Source: G963678095 sp963678095 (lineage in GTDB: Bacteria > Bacillota > Negativicutes > Selenomonadales > Selenomonadaceae). From it: 64,000 bases of DNA. Below the pieces are notes generated by a model, which worked only from the letters and a program-made list of their open reading frames with translations, did no database searches and had not been told where the DNA came from. Below, piece by piece: positions 25,352 to 33,274 of this stretch. Made by a program: the position numbers and the translations under genes. The stretch is taken from positions 1,736,001-1,800,000 of the forward strand of contig OY782746.1 of NCBI GenBank assembly GCA_963678095.2. The letters run 5' to 3'. Numbering within the stretch: position 1 is the first letter of the stretch; each line of letters opens with the position of its first letter.

Positions 25352-25446
25352 ACTTAGGAAAACCTCCACAAGTGAGCGATGGCTTCTGGGGCATCCGTCG
25401 TGCGGCGGCAAGGAATCTTGCACTGGCAGACGGGGATCAGATCAGG
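25352..25446 (+). promoter_or_regulatory. Structured leader RNA (riboswitch candidate)
   Basis: The 95 bases before the hydrogenase gene hold compact stems: CCGTC/GGCGG around GTGC (about 25395-25408), GCAAG/CTTGC around GAAT (25408-25421), and conserved-looking purine-rich joints (AGGAAAACCTCC, GGCTTCTGGGGCATCCGT, ACTGGCAGACGGGGATC). From memory this resembles the molybdenum/tungsten-cofactor (Moco) RNA class, but the downstream enzyme is a hydrogenase, which needs no such cofactor. No T-run follows, so control would be at translation. Confidence 0.4.
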
Positions 25447-25502
25447 TGAGTAAGACGACACGACAGAGGCTGAGTTTATTCAGAATGGAGGCTTGGTATT
25501 TC

Positions 25503-27035
25503 ATGATTGGTGAAGACAAAGTTTCAAGACGAAGTTTTTTGAAATTGATCGGAAGTGCGGGGGTTGTAGGTACAGGTCTTGTGGCATCTGGGTGTTCTGG
25601 AGACCAGGCTGGCGGCAAGGGCTGGATGCCTTCGCAGTATGAAAATAAAGGGAATTATGCGGCAAAGGTCAAAGGGCGGATTGCCATTGACGAGGACAAT
25701 CCTTCTATCATGCGTGATGATGCAAAATGCATTTTGTGCGGGCAGTGTATAGAGGTTTGCAAAAACACGATGAGCGTCTATGGCAGCTATAATTTGCCAA
25801 TAAAAAAGGAAACCCCTTGCGTCAATTGCGGACAGTGTGTGCTGTGGTGTCCGTCTGGCGCGATTACGGAAAAAACGGATATTGACAAGGTTGAGGCGGC
25901 TCTGGCGGATGCGGATAAATATGTGATCGTACAGACGGCTCCGGCCACCAAGGTGGCTTTGGGGGAAGAGTTTGGCATGGAACCGGGAGAGATTGTCGAA
26001 GGGAAACAGGTTGCAGCCCTTAAGGCCTTGGGCTTTAATGCCGTTCTCGATACATGCTTTTCGGCAGATTTGACTATTATGGAAGAGGCGGCAGAGGTGC
26101 TGCACCGCGTTGTCAGCGGCAAGGAACCTCTGCCGCAATTTACTTCCTGCTGCCCAGGCTGGGTTAAGTTTTGTGAATACTATTATCCGGAGATGTTTGA
26201 TCATCTGTCGACTTGCAAATCGCCACAGCAGATGTTTGGGGCGGTTGCCAAGACGTATTATGCAAAAAAACTGGGACTTGAGCCGGGAAAAATTGTTTCC
26301 GTGGCAATTATGCCGTGCACGGCGAAAAAATATGAGGCAGCACGTCCGGAAATGAATGCCGCGGGCCGCGAGTATGGGCAGGATTCTGTCCGTGATGTGG
26401 ATATCGTCTTGACGACTCGGGAACTGGCACAGCTGCTGAAGAAGAACCGGCTTGATCTCAATGGACTGACGGATGAACGATATGATTCTATCCTGGGAGA
26501 AAGCACCGGTGCGGGGAAAATTTTTGGGACGACCGGCGGAGTGACCGAAGCTGCGGTGCGGACGCTTTATTATTATGTAACAAAACAAACGCCGCCGGAA
26601 ACGCTGCTGGAATGGCAAAGTGTGCGCGGTCTTGATGGTGTCAAGGAAGCGACGATCCATATACCGGGGGCGGGGACTTTGCAAGTGGCGGTTTGCCATG
26701 GGTTAAAGAATGCCCGCACGATTATGAAACGGCTCAAGAACAATGATGCCCCGTGGCAGTTCATTGAATTTATGGCTTGTCCGGGAGGCTGTATTGGCGG
26801 GGGCGGACAGCCGCGGAGCGCCGTACCGCCGACAGATGAGGTGCGTAAGGCAAGAATGAAGAGCCTCTATCAGCTTGATAAGGCTAAATCGGGCAAGCAT
26901 GCCAGCTATGAGAATGCGGAGATTCAGGCTTTATATGAAGAGGATCTTGGCAAACCGCTGGGAGAGCGGGCAGAAAAGCTGCTGCATACGCAGTATACGG
27001 ATCGAAGCAGGTTGCTATCGGCCAAAAAAGAATAG
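25503..27035 (+). CDS. Tat-exported [FeFe] hydrogenase, catalytic subunit
   Basis: A 510-residue protein. A twin-arginine signal (SRRSFLKLIGSAGVVGTGLV) leads to a possible lipobox-like ASGCSG, so the enzyme is exported folded. Two ferredoxin-type [4Fe-4S] motifs follow (CILCGQCIEVC near residue 75; CVNCGQCVLWC near 105), then the H-cluster motifs: TSCCPGW (L1, near 214), MPCTAKKYE (L2, near 270) and MACPGGCIGGGGQP (L3, near 424). All cysteines for the H cluster are there. Start: ATG 25503 with GGAGG 11 bases upstream, giving a proper Tat signal. The enzyme would oxidise or make H2 outside the cytoplasm, passing electrons to the two membrane partners encoded next. Confidence 0.9.
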   Translation: MIGEDKVSRRSFLKLIGSAGVVGTGLVASGCSGDQAGGKGWMPSQYENKGNYAAKVKGRIAIDEDNPSIMRDDAKCILCGQCIEVCKNTMSVYGSYNLPIKKETPCVNCGQCVLWCPSGAITEKTDIDKVEAALADADKYVIVQTAPATKVALGEEFGMEPGEIVEGKQVAALKALGFNAVLDTCFSADLTIMEEAAEVLHRVVSGKEPLPQFTSCCPGWVKFCEYYYPEMFDHLSTCKSPQQMFGAVAKTYYAKKLGLEPGKIVSVAIMPCTAKKYEAARPEMNAAGREYGQDSVRDVDIVLTTRELAQLLKKNRLDLNGLTDERYDSILGESTGAGKIFGTTGGVTEAAVRTLYYYVTKQTPPETLLEWQSVRGLDGVKEATIHIPGAGTLQVAVCHGLKNARTIMKRLKNNDAPWQFIEFMACPGGCIGGGGQPRSAVPPTDEVRKARMKSLYQLDKAKSGKHASYENAEIQALYEEDLGKPLGERAEKLLHTQYTDRSRLLSAKKE

Positions 27036-27076
27036 ACGGACAGTGTGAGTTGGGTGGTAAAGGGGAGTGAGAGCGG

Positions 27077-27871
27077 ATGGCACAAGACAAGGGCGTATTA
27101 ATTGATCTGACAAAATGCATCGGCTGTGGCAGCTGTACGGTTGCCTGCAAGCTGTGGAATAAAGTTGCCTTCAACGAAAAGGCCCCGGCGGTCGGAGCTA
27201 GCGCAAAATTAAATGATAAAAACTGGACGGTTGTAGAGCGCCGGGAGGCAGTGACGCGGCAGGGGGAGCCTGTTTACCGGTATGTAAAACAGCAGTGCAT
27301 GCACTGCAAGGATCCGGCCTGTGTGTCGGCGTGTTTTTCGCGGGCTTTACAAAAGGATGAGAACGGAGCTGTTGTTTATTATCCAGACCTCTGTGTTGGC
27401 TGTCGGTACTGCATGGTCGCCTGTCCGTTCGATGTGCCGAAATATGAATGGGAAAAGGCACTGCCCTTGGTCGCGAAATGCCAGATGTGTGCGACACGAT
27501 TGGCAAAAGGTGCTTCGCCCGCCTGCGTCGATGTCTGCCCTACCGGGGCGATGACGTTTGGCAATAGTGACGAGCTTTTGCAGACGGCGCAGAGCATTGT
27601 GGGCAATGATAATAAGTATATAAAACACGTTTACGGAGCAAAGGAGATCGGCGGCACGAACTGGCTCTATATTTCCGATGTCGATTTTGCTGCGCTTGGG
27701 TTTAAAACGGATATGGAAGAGGTTTCTCCGGTTACGTATACGCGGGGGCTGCTGTCGGCGGTGCCGTTCTTAGCTGTGACCTGGGGCGTCTTTTTGACGG
27801 CTATGGCGCTTTATAGCCGGCGCCGTAGAAAGCTGGAAGGGAAAAAAGGTGACAGCGACGATGAGGAATAG
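27077..27871 (+). CDS. Membrane-anchored 4Fe-4S ferredoxin subunit (HybA/NrfC-like)
   Basis: A 264-residue protein with four cysteine clusters arranged as in the DmsB/NrfC/HybA family (CIGCGSCTVACKLWN; CMHCKDPACVSAC; CVGCRYCMVACPF; CQMCATR). A C-terminal membrane helix (about residues 225-245, SAVPFLAVTWGVFLTAMALY) ends in a basic tail, as in anchored forms. No Tat signal is present, so it is probably carried across by the catalytic subunit. It relays electrons between the hydrogenase and the NrfD-like subunit. It follows the hydrogenase gene by 41 bases and precedes the membrane subunit by 38. Confidence 0.9.
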   Translation: MAQDKGVLIDLTKCIGCGSCTVACKLWNKVAFNEKAPAVGASAKLNDKNWTVVERREAVTRQGEPVYRYVKQQCMHCKDPACVSACFSRALQKDENGAVVYYPDLCVGCRYCMVACPFDVPKYEWEKALPLVAKCQMCATRLAKGASPACVDVCPTGAMTFGNSDELLQTAQSIVGNDNKYIKHVYGAKEIGGTNWLYISDVDFAALGFKTDMEEVSPVTYTRGLLSAVPFLAVTWGVFLTAMALYSRRRRKLEGKKGDSDDEE

Positions 27872-27909
27872 GCAGTGGCGCTTTTATATGCAGGAGGAGG
27901 CTTTCGGAG

Positions 27910-29085
27910 ATGAAAAAAACATATAAACAGCTGGAGTTGTTTGGCTGGAAATTCACGCTTACACCGATGCGCTTTGTTCTGACGGCGCTGCTGCTCGGCA
28001 GTCTGGCCGTTATTCTTGTCCGGATGGTTACGGGGTATCATTTCGTGACAAACCTCAGTGATGAGACCCCGTGGGGTTTTTGGATTTCTTTTGATGTCAT
28101 GGTCGGAGTTGCGCTTGCCGGCGGCGGCTACGGTACGACGCTACTGGTGCATACCTTTGAGAAGGAAAAATATCGGGTTGTCGCTCGCAGCGCACTGGTA
28201 ACGTCACTGTTTGGCTATCTGCTGGTTATGGCGGGGTTGTTTCTCGATATCGGCCAGTGGTACAATTTTTGGCGGCCGTTTGTTTCGTGGGGACATTCTT
28301 CTGTGCTATTCGAGGTTTTTTGGTGTATTTCGATTTATACGACGATCCTGTCTTTAGAATTTTGTGATATATTGACCGAGCGGGTGGCAAAGAAGATGCA
28401 CCATTGGGTGATAAAGGCATTGCCGGTGCTGCTTATCATTGGGCTGGTATTTCCCATGATGCACCAATCGTCGCTGGGTGGATTGTTTTTGCTGTTTAAG
28501 ACGAAAATGTATCCACTCTGGTGGAGCGAGCTACTGCCGCTGTATTTTTTGCTATCTTCCTTTTTTGTCGGTTCGGCAATGGTCTGTATTGAAACGGAAC
28601 TGGCTCGCCGGGCCTATGGCCATGCGATTGAAGTCTCGATTCTTAAGCGTTTTTGCCGGGTGGGCGGCCGGGTGATGGCTGCCTATCTGGTGCTGAAAAT
28701 TATTGATGTGACAGTTAAAGGGCAGTGGGGCTACGTGTTTGCCAATACCATGCAGAGCAATTTGTATCTCGTTGAGATTCTGCTGGGGATTGTACTGCCG
28801 ATCCTGCTCATCTTTAGTCCGGTGGTCAATAAACGCTGGGGATTGCTGCTGTATGCACTGCTTACTGTTGGTGGTGTTATCATGAACCGCATGAACTGTG
28901 TATTTACGGCAATGTATAAGTCGGGAACATATTTTCCTTCCGTTTGGGAAATCCTCGTCAGTGTTGGTCTGATTGCGGCTGGTTGCCTGGTCTACTGCTT
29001 TATTGTTGAAAATTTTCACGTCATTGGTGACAGCCGGGCCGTGCATCGGCGGGTGCAAAAAGACCTTGGCAGCGGGCACGATTAA
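27910..29085 (+). CDS. NrfD/HybB-type membrane subunit
   Basis: A 391-residue polytopic protein with about nine or ten membrane helices and the family pattern TPWGFWISFDVMVGVALAGG near residue 55. Members (HybB, NrfD, PsrC) carry electrons between a ferredoxin subunit and the quinone pool and may pump ions. AGGAGG lies 12 bases before the ATG. With the two preceding genes it forms a three-gene H2:menaquinone module. No terminator is visible downstream before the RNA-like promoter at 29145. Confidence 0.9.
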   Translation: MKKTYKQLELFGWKFTLTPMRFVLTALLLGSLAVILVRMVTGYHFVTNLSDETPWGFWISFDVMVGVALAGGGYGTTLLVHTFEKEKYRVVARSALVTSLFGYLLVMAGLFLDIGQWYNFWRPFVSWGHSSVLFEVFWCISIYTTILSLEFCDILTERVAKKMHHWVIKALPVLLIIGLVFPMMHQSSLGGLFLLFKTKMYPLWWSELLPLYFLLSSFFVGSAMVCIETELARRAYGHAIEVSILKRFCRVGGRVMAAYLVLKIIDVTVKGQWGYVFANTMQSNLYLVEILLGIVLPILLIFSPVVNKRWGLLLYALLTVGGVIMNRMNCVFTAMYKSGTYFPSVWEILVSVGLIAAGCLVYCFIVENFHVIGDSRAVHRRVQKDLGSGHD

Positions 29086-29144
29086 GACAAAAAATATAGT
29101 ATTAAAAAATAATACGCGAATATTGAAAATTTTCTAAAAATAAC

Positions 29145-29173
29145 TTGCGCGACAGCTGATTTTGTGGTATATT
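29145..29173 (+). promoter_or_regulatory. Promoter of the 300-nt RNA candidate
   Basis: TTGCGC (29145-29150), 17-base spacer, TATATT (29168-29173). The RNA-like sequence begins just downstream, at about 29180. Confidence 0.65.
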
Positions 29174-29179
29174 TAATTC

Positions 29180-29480
29180 AACGGAAGGGTTGTTCGGCAG
29201 GTACACGGTACCGAAGCCCATAGGGGATGTTCGGATAGCTCCTCTGTAAGCGGATGCATGGAGTCACAGCATATTAGACGAACTGCTAAAAAGTATGTGG
29301 CCTGAACATCTGCAGCCCGGTATGAGTAGTGGGATGGTTTGGCGACAGGTAAGGGTTAAAATCCTTACAGGGAAGTCAAAATCGGTCGCAAGAACGAGCT
29401 TTGACAAAAAGGTAACCAGACGAGAACAGAAAATACCGAAATGCCCCTCGGAAGATTGGATTCTTCCGGGGGGTATTTTA
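29180..29480 (+). ncRNA. Structured non-coding RNA candidate, about 300 nt
   Basis: There is no coding frame, but stem after stem can be drawn. GATGTTCGG (29226-29234) pairs with CCTGAACATC (29301-29310) as a long-range closing helix; a GGTAC/GTACC hairpin is near 29200-29212; CACAGCATA pairs with TATGTG (about 29264-29299); GTAAGG/CCTTAC is near 29349-29368; GTCAAA/TTTGAC is near 29374-29405. It has its own promoter and a strong terminator (29444-29478), so it could be a stand-alone RNA rather than a leader. I cannot match it to tmRNA, RNase P, 6S or SRP RNA, or to common riboswitch motifs. A kinase gene starts 105 bases later, so a riboswitch with terminator control is the alternative. Confidence 0.6.
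29444..29480 (+). terminator. Terminator of the RNA candidate
   Basis: CCCCTCGGAAGA (29444-29455) pairs with TTCTTCCGGGGGG (29461-29473), loop TTGGA, followed by TATTTTAA. Confidence 0.9.
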
Positions 29481-29585
29481 ATGCAAAAATATTTTCGAAA
29501 ATTATTTCAAATCGGATTTGGCAGTGATAGAATATAACTTATTGCAGATTTGGCGAAGCTTTAAAAATTATAGGAGCTGATGAGG

Positions 29586-31100
29586 ATGGCACAGGAATAC
29601 TATTTGGGTTTTGACGCCGGTACACAGAGCGTCAAGGTCGCGGTATATAATGAAAAGATGGAATGCGTCGTGCAGACGGCAAATCCGACAACGCTTGTTT
29701 ATCCAGCCCCGGGGTGGGTTCAGATGGATGCCGATGAATACCTGCAGCTGACAAAGCTCGGCATAAAAGAGTGTATAACGAAGATGAAGGCGCAGGACCT
29801 TGATCCGGCCAACATCAAAGCCGTTATGGGGGATGGCATTATCTGCGGGATTGTCGGCATAGATGCCCAGGGCCAGGCGATTACACCGTACATAAATTAC
29901 CTGGATTCGAGGACACAGGGAGATGCTGCCGAGCTTTGCCGGCAGGAACATACTATCTGGGGGCGTGAAACCGGAAATCCCGAACCGTTGTGCATGTTTC
30001 CGGCCCTGCATGCCCGCTGGCTGTTGAAAAATAATGAGGCCTTTAAAGCTGCCGGCGCTAAATTTGTCCATAATGCGCCGTACATATTGATGAATCTGGC
30101 CGGACTTGCAGCCGCAGATGCTTTTATTGACTGGGGAACGATGTCCGGTTGGGGACTTGGCTATGATGTGTATAAAAAGCAATGGTCGCCCGACCAGCTC
30201 GAGCTGCTGGGGATTGACGCGACGTATCTGCCGCAAATTGTGAAACCGTGGGATTTTATCGGCAAGATTTCGGCGGCGACAGCGGCTGAGACCGGTTGTC
30301 CGGTGGGGATTCCCATCTGCGCCGGGGCTGGGGATACCATGCAGTCCATGCTTGGCAGTGGGGTCTTTGAGGCCAATAAAGCCGTGGATGTGGCCGGAAC
30401 CTGTGCCATGTTTTGCGTGTCGACGGCGGGCATCGTTCCGGAATTGAGCCAAAAGGGCAGCGGGCTCATTTTTAACAGTGGCACCCTTGAAAACACCTAT
30501 TTTTACTGGGGATTTGTCAGGACGGGGGGGCTTGCCCTGCGCTGGTTTAAAGACAATGTCTGCCAGCAGGCGGCGGATGCGGGCTACTATAAGCAGCTCA
30601 GTGAGAAGGCGGCTGAAGTTGCTCCGGGAGCTAACGATGTGGTTTTTCTGCCATATCTGACCGGGGGCTATGAAGAAGGCAGTGATGTCCGTGGAGCCTT
30701 TTTGAATATGACGCTGGACACGGACCAGTTTGTATTGTGGCGGGCGGTGCTGGAGGCGATTGCGTATGATTATATGGCAATTACGGATACGTATCGTGCA
30801 GCAGGAATTGGGATCAACCGAATTACGATTACGGAGGGCGGCAGCCGGGATGATCTTTGGAACCAGATCAAGGCGGATGTGATGCAGGCGGAAGCCATAA
30901 CCCTCGAAATTTCCGGTGGTGCGGTGCTGACAAACTGTGTGATTGCTGCCTATGCCAGTGGTGCGGCGGCAGATCTCAAACAGGTATTGACAGACAATAT
31001 GAAGGTGATTCGTCAATATCAGCCGGATTCGGATAAAGCCGATTTCTATCGGCAGCAGTCAAAAAAGCAGCAACTCTTGTTGAAAAAGCTTAGCCGTTAA
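29586..31100 (+). CDS. FGGY-family carbohydrate kinase (xylulokinase-like)
   Basis: A 504-residue sugar kinase of the ASKHA fold: N-terminal YYLGFDAGTQSVKVAVYNEK (phosphate 1 loop), a central GAGDTMQSMLGSG and VAGTCAMFC (phosphate 2 region), and EGGSRDDLWNQIKADV near the C-terminus, the xylulokinase-type adenosine-site motif. The length is as in XylB. The substrate cannot be told from sequence; no sugar transporter or isomerase neighbours are present, and the gene stands alone after the RNA candidate. Start 29586 has TAGGAG 9 bases upstream; ATG 29580 adds two residues. A bidirectional terminator follows. Confidence 0.85.
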   Translation: MAQEYYLGFDAGTQSVKVAVYNEKMECVVQTANPTTLVYPAPGWVQMDADEYLQLTKLGIKECITKMKAQDLDPANIKAVMGDGIICGIVGIDAQGQAITPYINYLDSRTQGDAAELCRQEHTIWGRETGNPEPLCMFPALHARWLLKNNEAFKAAGAKFVHNAPYILMNLAGLAAADAFIDWGTMSGWGLGYDVYKKQWSPDQLELLGIDATYLPQIVKPWDFIGKISAATAAETGCPVGIPICAGAGDTMQSMLGSGVFEANKAVDVAGTCAMFCVSTAGIVPELSQKGSGLIFNSGTLENTYFYWGFVRTGGLALRWFKDNVCQQAADAGYYKQLSEKAAEVAPGANDVVFLPYLTGGYEEGSDVRGAFLNMTLDTDQFVLWRAVLEAIAYDYMAITDTYRAAGIGINRITITEGGSRDDLWNQIKADVMQAEAITLEISGGAVLTNCVIAAYASGAAADLKQVLTDNMKVIRQYQPDSDKADFYRQQSKKQQLLLKKLSR

Positions 31101-31166
31101 TCTTCTGGTGTGTGGATCCTGGATACAGCTTTATGATCGTGGTGATACGTGGTATAAAGAGATGAA

Positions 31167-31216
31167 AAAAACTGCCTTCGGCAAATCAGCTTCGCTGACC
31201 TGCCGGGGCAGTTTTT
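31167..31216. terminator. Bidirectional terminator between the kinase and prepilin peptidase genes
   Basis: AAAAACTGCC (31167-31176) pairs with GGCAGTTTTT (31207-31216) with an inner GCA...TGC stem. It serves the plus-strand kinase and overlaps the stop of the minus-strand peptidase. Confidence 0.85.
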
Positions 31217-31862
31217 ATGTAAAGAGGGCAAGGATGGCGCTGATGGCAAAATATGGTCCATAGGCGATCATCTGCCCGGCTTTTTTTGTCTTTGTCAATA
31301 ATAGCGTGGCACTGGCAATACCGCCGGCGATAAAACCGAGCAGAGTCGCTGTCAGCAGGCGGTCACTGCCTAGCCATAACCCGAGTACGAACAACAGCTT
31401 TATATCGCCGCCACCGATGCCGCCGCGGGTGATGATGGCCAGCAGTAAAAAGAAGCCCCCGCCGGCCGCAGCGGCAAGTACCCTGTCTGTCAGCGGCGAA
31501 GAAAGCAGCGGCGTAAGCAATAAAGCAGCAACGGCAGCTGGCAGCAAAATTCGATCGGGAATGATATGCTGCTGATAATCCATAAAACTGATAAAAACCA
31601 TCAGCGAGATAAACAGCCAGGCAAGAGCCAGTTCGGCTGGGTGCTGGAAGCGGCCAGCACTTAGAAGATAAAAAATAAACAGAGCTATGGTGAGCAGCTT
31701 TTTTCCTGCCAAGCGCTCGGACAGGAGCTTGGCGGGATATTCTAAAAGTTCGGAAACGACATGGCACTCCAGCTCAAATAAGGCATAAATGATTTTGCTG
31801 CACATAAACGACAAGGTGAGCAGCGTTAGCAGGAGTAAAGGGTCAACAGCTGTATAAGTCAT
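31215..31862 (-). CDS. cpaA: Prepilin peptidase (TadV/CpaA)
   Basis: A 215-residue A24-family membrane aspartyl peptidase with about six membrane segments. The active-site aspartates are in FMDYQQHIIPDRI (first) and GGGDIKL (second). In Tad systems it cleaves the leader from Flp pilins and the TadE/TadF pseudopilins in the membrane. Start 31862 has GAAGG upstream. It is divergent from the tad operon, with a 470-bp shared upstream region. Confidence 0.9.
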   Translation of the reverse strand: MTYTAVDPLLLLTLLTLSFMCSKIIYALFELECHVVSELLEYPAKLLSERLAGKKLLTIALFIFYLLSAGRFQHPAELALAWLFISLMVFISFMDYQQHIIPDRILLPAAVAALLLTPLLSSPLTDRVLAAAAGGGFFLLLAIITRGGIGGGDIKLLFVLGLWLGSDRLLTATLLGFIAGGIASATLLLTKTKKAGQMIAYGPYFAISAILALFT

Positions 31863-32332
31863 GGGAATCCTTCTTTCGCGCTGAAATAGGAGTTTGATCA
31901 AATTATATAATAAAATGGCGAGAAGATACAGTGATAGGGGAGTAATTTTCGCTTAAGCTGCAATAGAGTGCAGGGTTGATTCATTCTGACATAAGCGAAA
32001 TTAGGGAAAATCGTATCGATATCGAAGCGTAAAGTGGTGATGAAGAATAGTTTTAAAAATATTCACAGTATTCTAAAAACTACTTGCAAAATTTGGTTGA
32101 ATGAGATAATATTAACTCATAAATACATATCGGGAATTTGCGCAAAGTTAGAAATTGGTGCTTCTTGTCAGGTGGTTTGCCCAGGGTATTTTGTACCGGC
32201 AAAACGGTTTGAGGGTGCGGATTCTATGATTGCCTGATTGCATAAATGATTGACCGGAGTCTTTAGTACGGAAGGTTTTTTTCTTTGTGTGGTCAGGCTT
32301 TTTATATTTTAAATACAGTGGGAGGCTTTAAC
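31863..32332. promoter_or_regulatory. Divergent regulatory region of the tad locus
   Basis: A plus-strand promoter is visible: TTGCAA (32084-32089) and TAATAT (32107-32112), 17 bases apart. About 120 bases later GCCTGA (32232-32237) and TCAGGC (32293-32298) could form a stem followed by TTTTTATATTTT, which looks like an attenuator upstream of cpaB. No known riboswitch class is recognised. No coding frame is supported in the first 220 bases. Confidence 0.45.
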
Positions 32333-33262
32333 GTGAGTACACCAAAATTCTCCAAAAAGATCGTAGAAAAACTGCAACAGCTGACACCGAGGCAACTGGT
32401 AGGAGCGGCTTTGGTGATAAGCGCGCTGGTATCCGCTCTCATTTATTTCTATCTGGCCAGCATGACCAAGGATACGGCCAAGGAACAGGCCCAGAATTTC
32501 AGCAATGTAGTGGTTGCGACCGTCGATATTCCGGAGCGGTCAGAAATCCGGGCAGAGATGCTCAAGCTGGTACCGGTTTCTAGAGAATTGGTGGCTGCAG
32601 GGGCGGCCGCTAGCGTGGAAGAGGTCACCGGATCGATCAGCCGTATAAAAATCATGCAGGGTGATGTCGTGACGGATAAAAAACTGTATAAGGATCCTAA
32701 GATGGCAGGTTTTGTCGGAATGATTCCCAGTGACAGCCGGGCCATTTCGATTCCCGTCACGGACGCAACGGGAATATCAGGCTTGGCAAAACCAGGTGAT
32801 TATGTAGATGTAATGCTGATCAGCACAAAAGAATATAAGAATTCCGTTTCTGGCGAAATGCTGCTGCAAAATGTGTTGCTGCTTGGCATCAATAAAAGCA
32901 GTGAACCGGCAGAGGGCAATGGCAACGCTGGCGACAAGGATAAATTGAAAACGGCCACACTGGCCGTTAGTCCGGAAGAAGCGGTTCGGCTGGCAACGGC
33001 CCAGGCCGGCGGGATTTTATATCTGGCAATGCGTCCGGTGAAACCGGCCAATGGATATGCGCTGGTTCCGGAGATCCTTATTTCCGCTGGTTCCGCCGCC
33101 CCACAGCCGGCATTGATTCAGCAGCCGGCTTCCGCGCCGGCTACAGGCCCCTATTATACCGGCCCGATAAATAACGGCGGCGGTGTCCAATCGGCTGACG
33201 CTTTTTTGCATAGCGTAGCGGTTATTCGCGGCAACAGTGTAAGTGCAGTTCAAGTAAAATAA
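32333..33262 (+). CDS. cpaB: Flp pilus assembly protein CpaB/RcpC
   Basis: A 309-residue protein: one N-terminal membrane helix (about residues 20-45), an SAF domain (VVATVDIPERSEIRAEML) and the RcpC/CpaB domain (SDSRAISIPVTDATGISGLA, then PGDYVDVMLI). It is a periplasmic component that modifies or stabilises the secretin. The GTG at 32333 with GGGAGG upstream is preferred to the ATG at 32285, which has no ribosome site. First gene of the tad operon; the next gene begins 12 bases later. Confidence 0.9.
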   Translation: MSTPKFSKKIVEKLQQLTPRQLVGAALVISALVSALIYFYLASMTKDTAKEQAQNFSNVVVATVDIPERSEIRAEMLKLVPVSRELVAAGAAASVEEVTGSISRIKIMQGDVVTDKKLYKDPKMAGFVGMIPSDSRAISIPVTDATGISGLAKPGDYVDVMLISTKEYKNSVSGEMLLQNVLLLGINKSSEPAEGNGNAGDKDKLKTATLAVSPEEAVRLATAQAGGILYLAMRPVKPANGYALVPEILISAGSAAPQPALIQQPASAPATGPYYTGPINNGGGVQSADAFLHSVAVIRGNSVSAVQVK

Positions 33263-33274
33263 GGAGCGACTATT

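Noticed and set aside
25153..25449. A 98-residue frame upstream of the hydrogenase
   Set aside because: It overlaps the structured leader, has no ribosome site and no domain.
25524..26699. A 391-residue minus-strand frame opposite the [FeFe] hydrogenase
   Set aside because: Shadow of a well-supported gene whose H-cluster motifs are clear on the plus strand.
29180..29480. Cobalamin riboswitch, RNase P RNA or tmRNA as identity of the RNA candidate
   Set aside because: The B12 box, the RNase P GAGGAAAGTCC core and the tmRNA termini are all absent.
29568..31016. A 482-residue frame on the minus strand opposite the FGGY kinase
   Set aside because: It mirrors the codon pattern of the real gene, is rich in H, R, P and C with no domain, and lacks a ribosome site.
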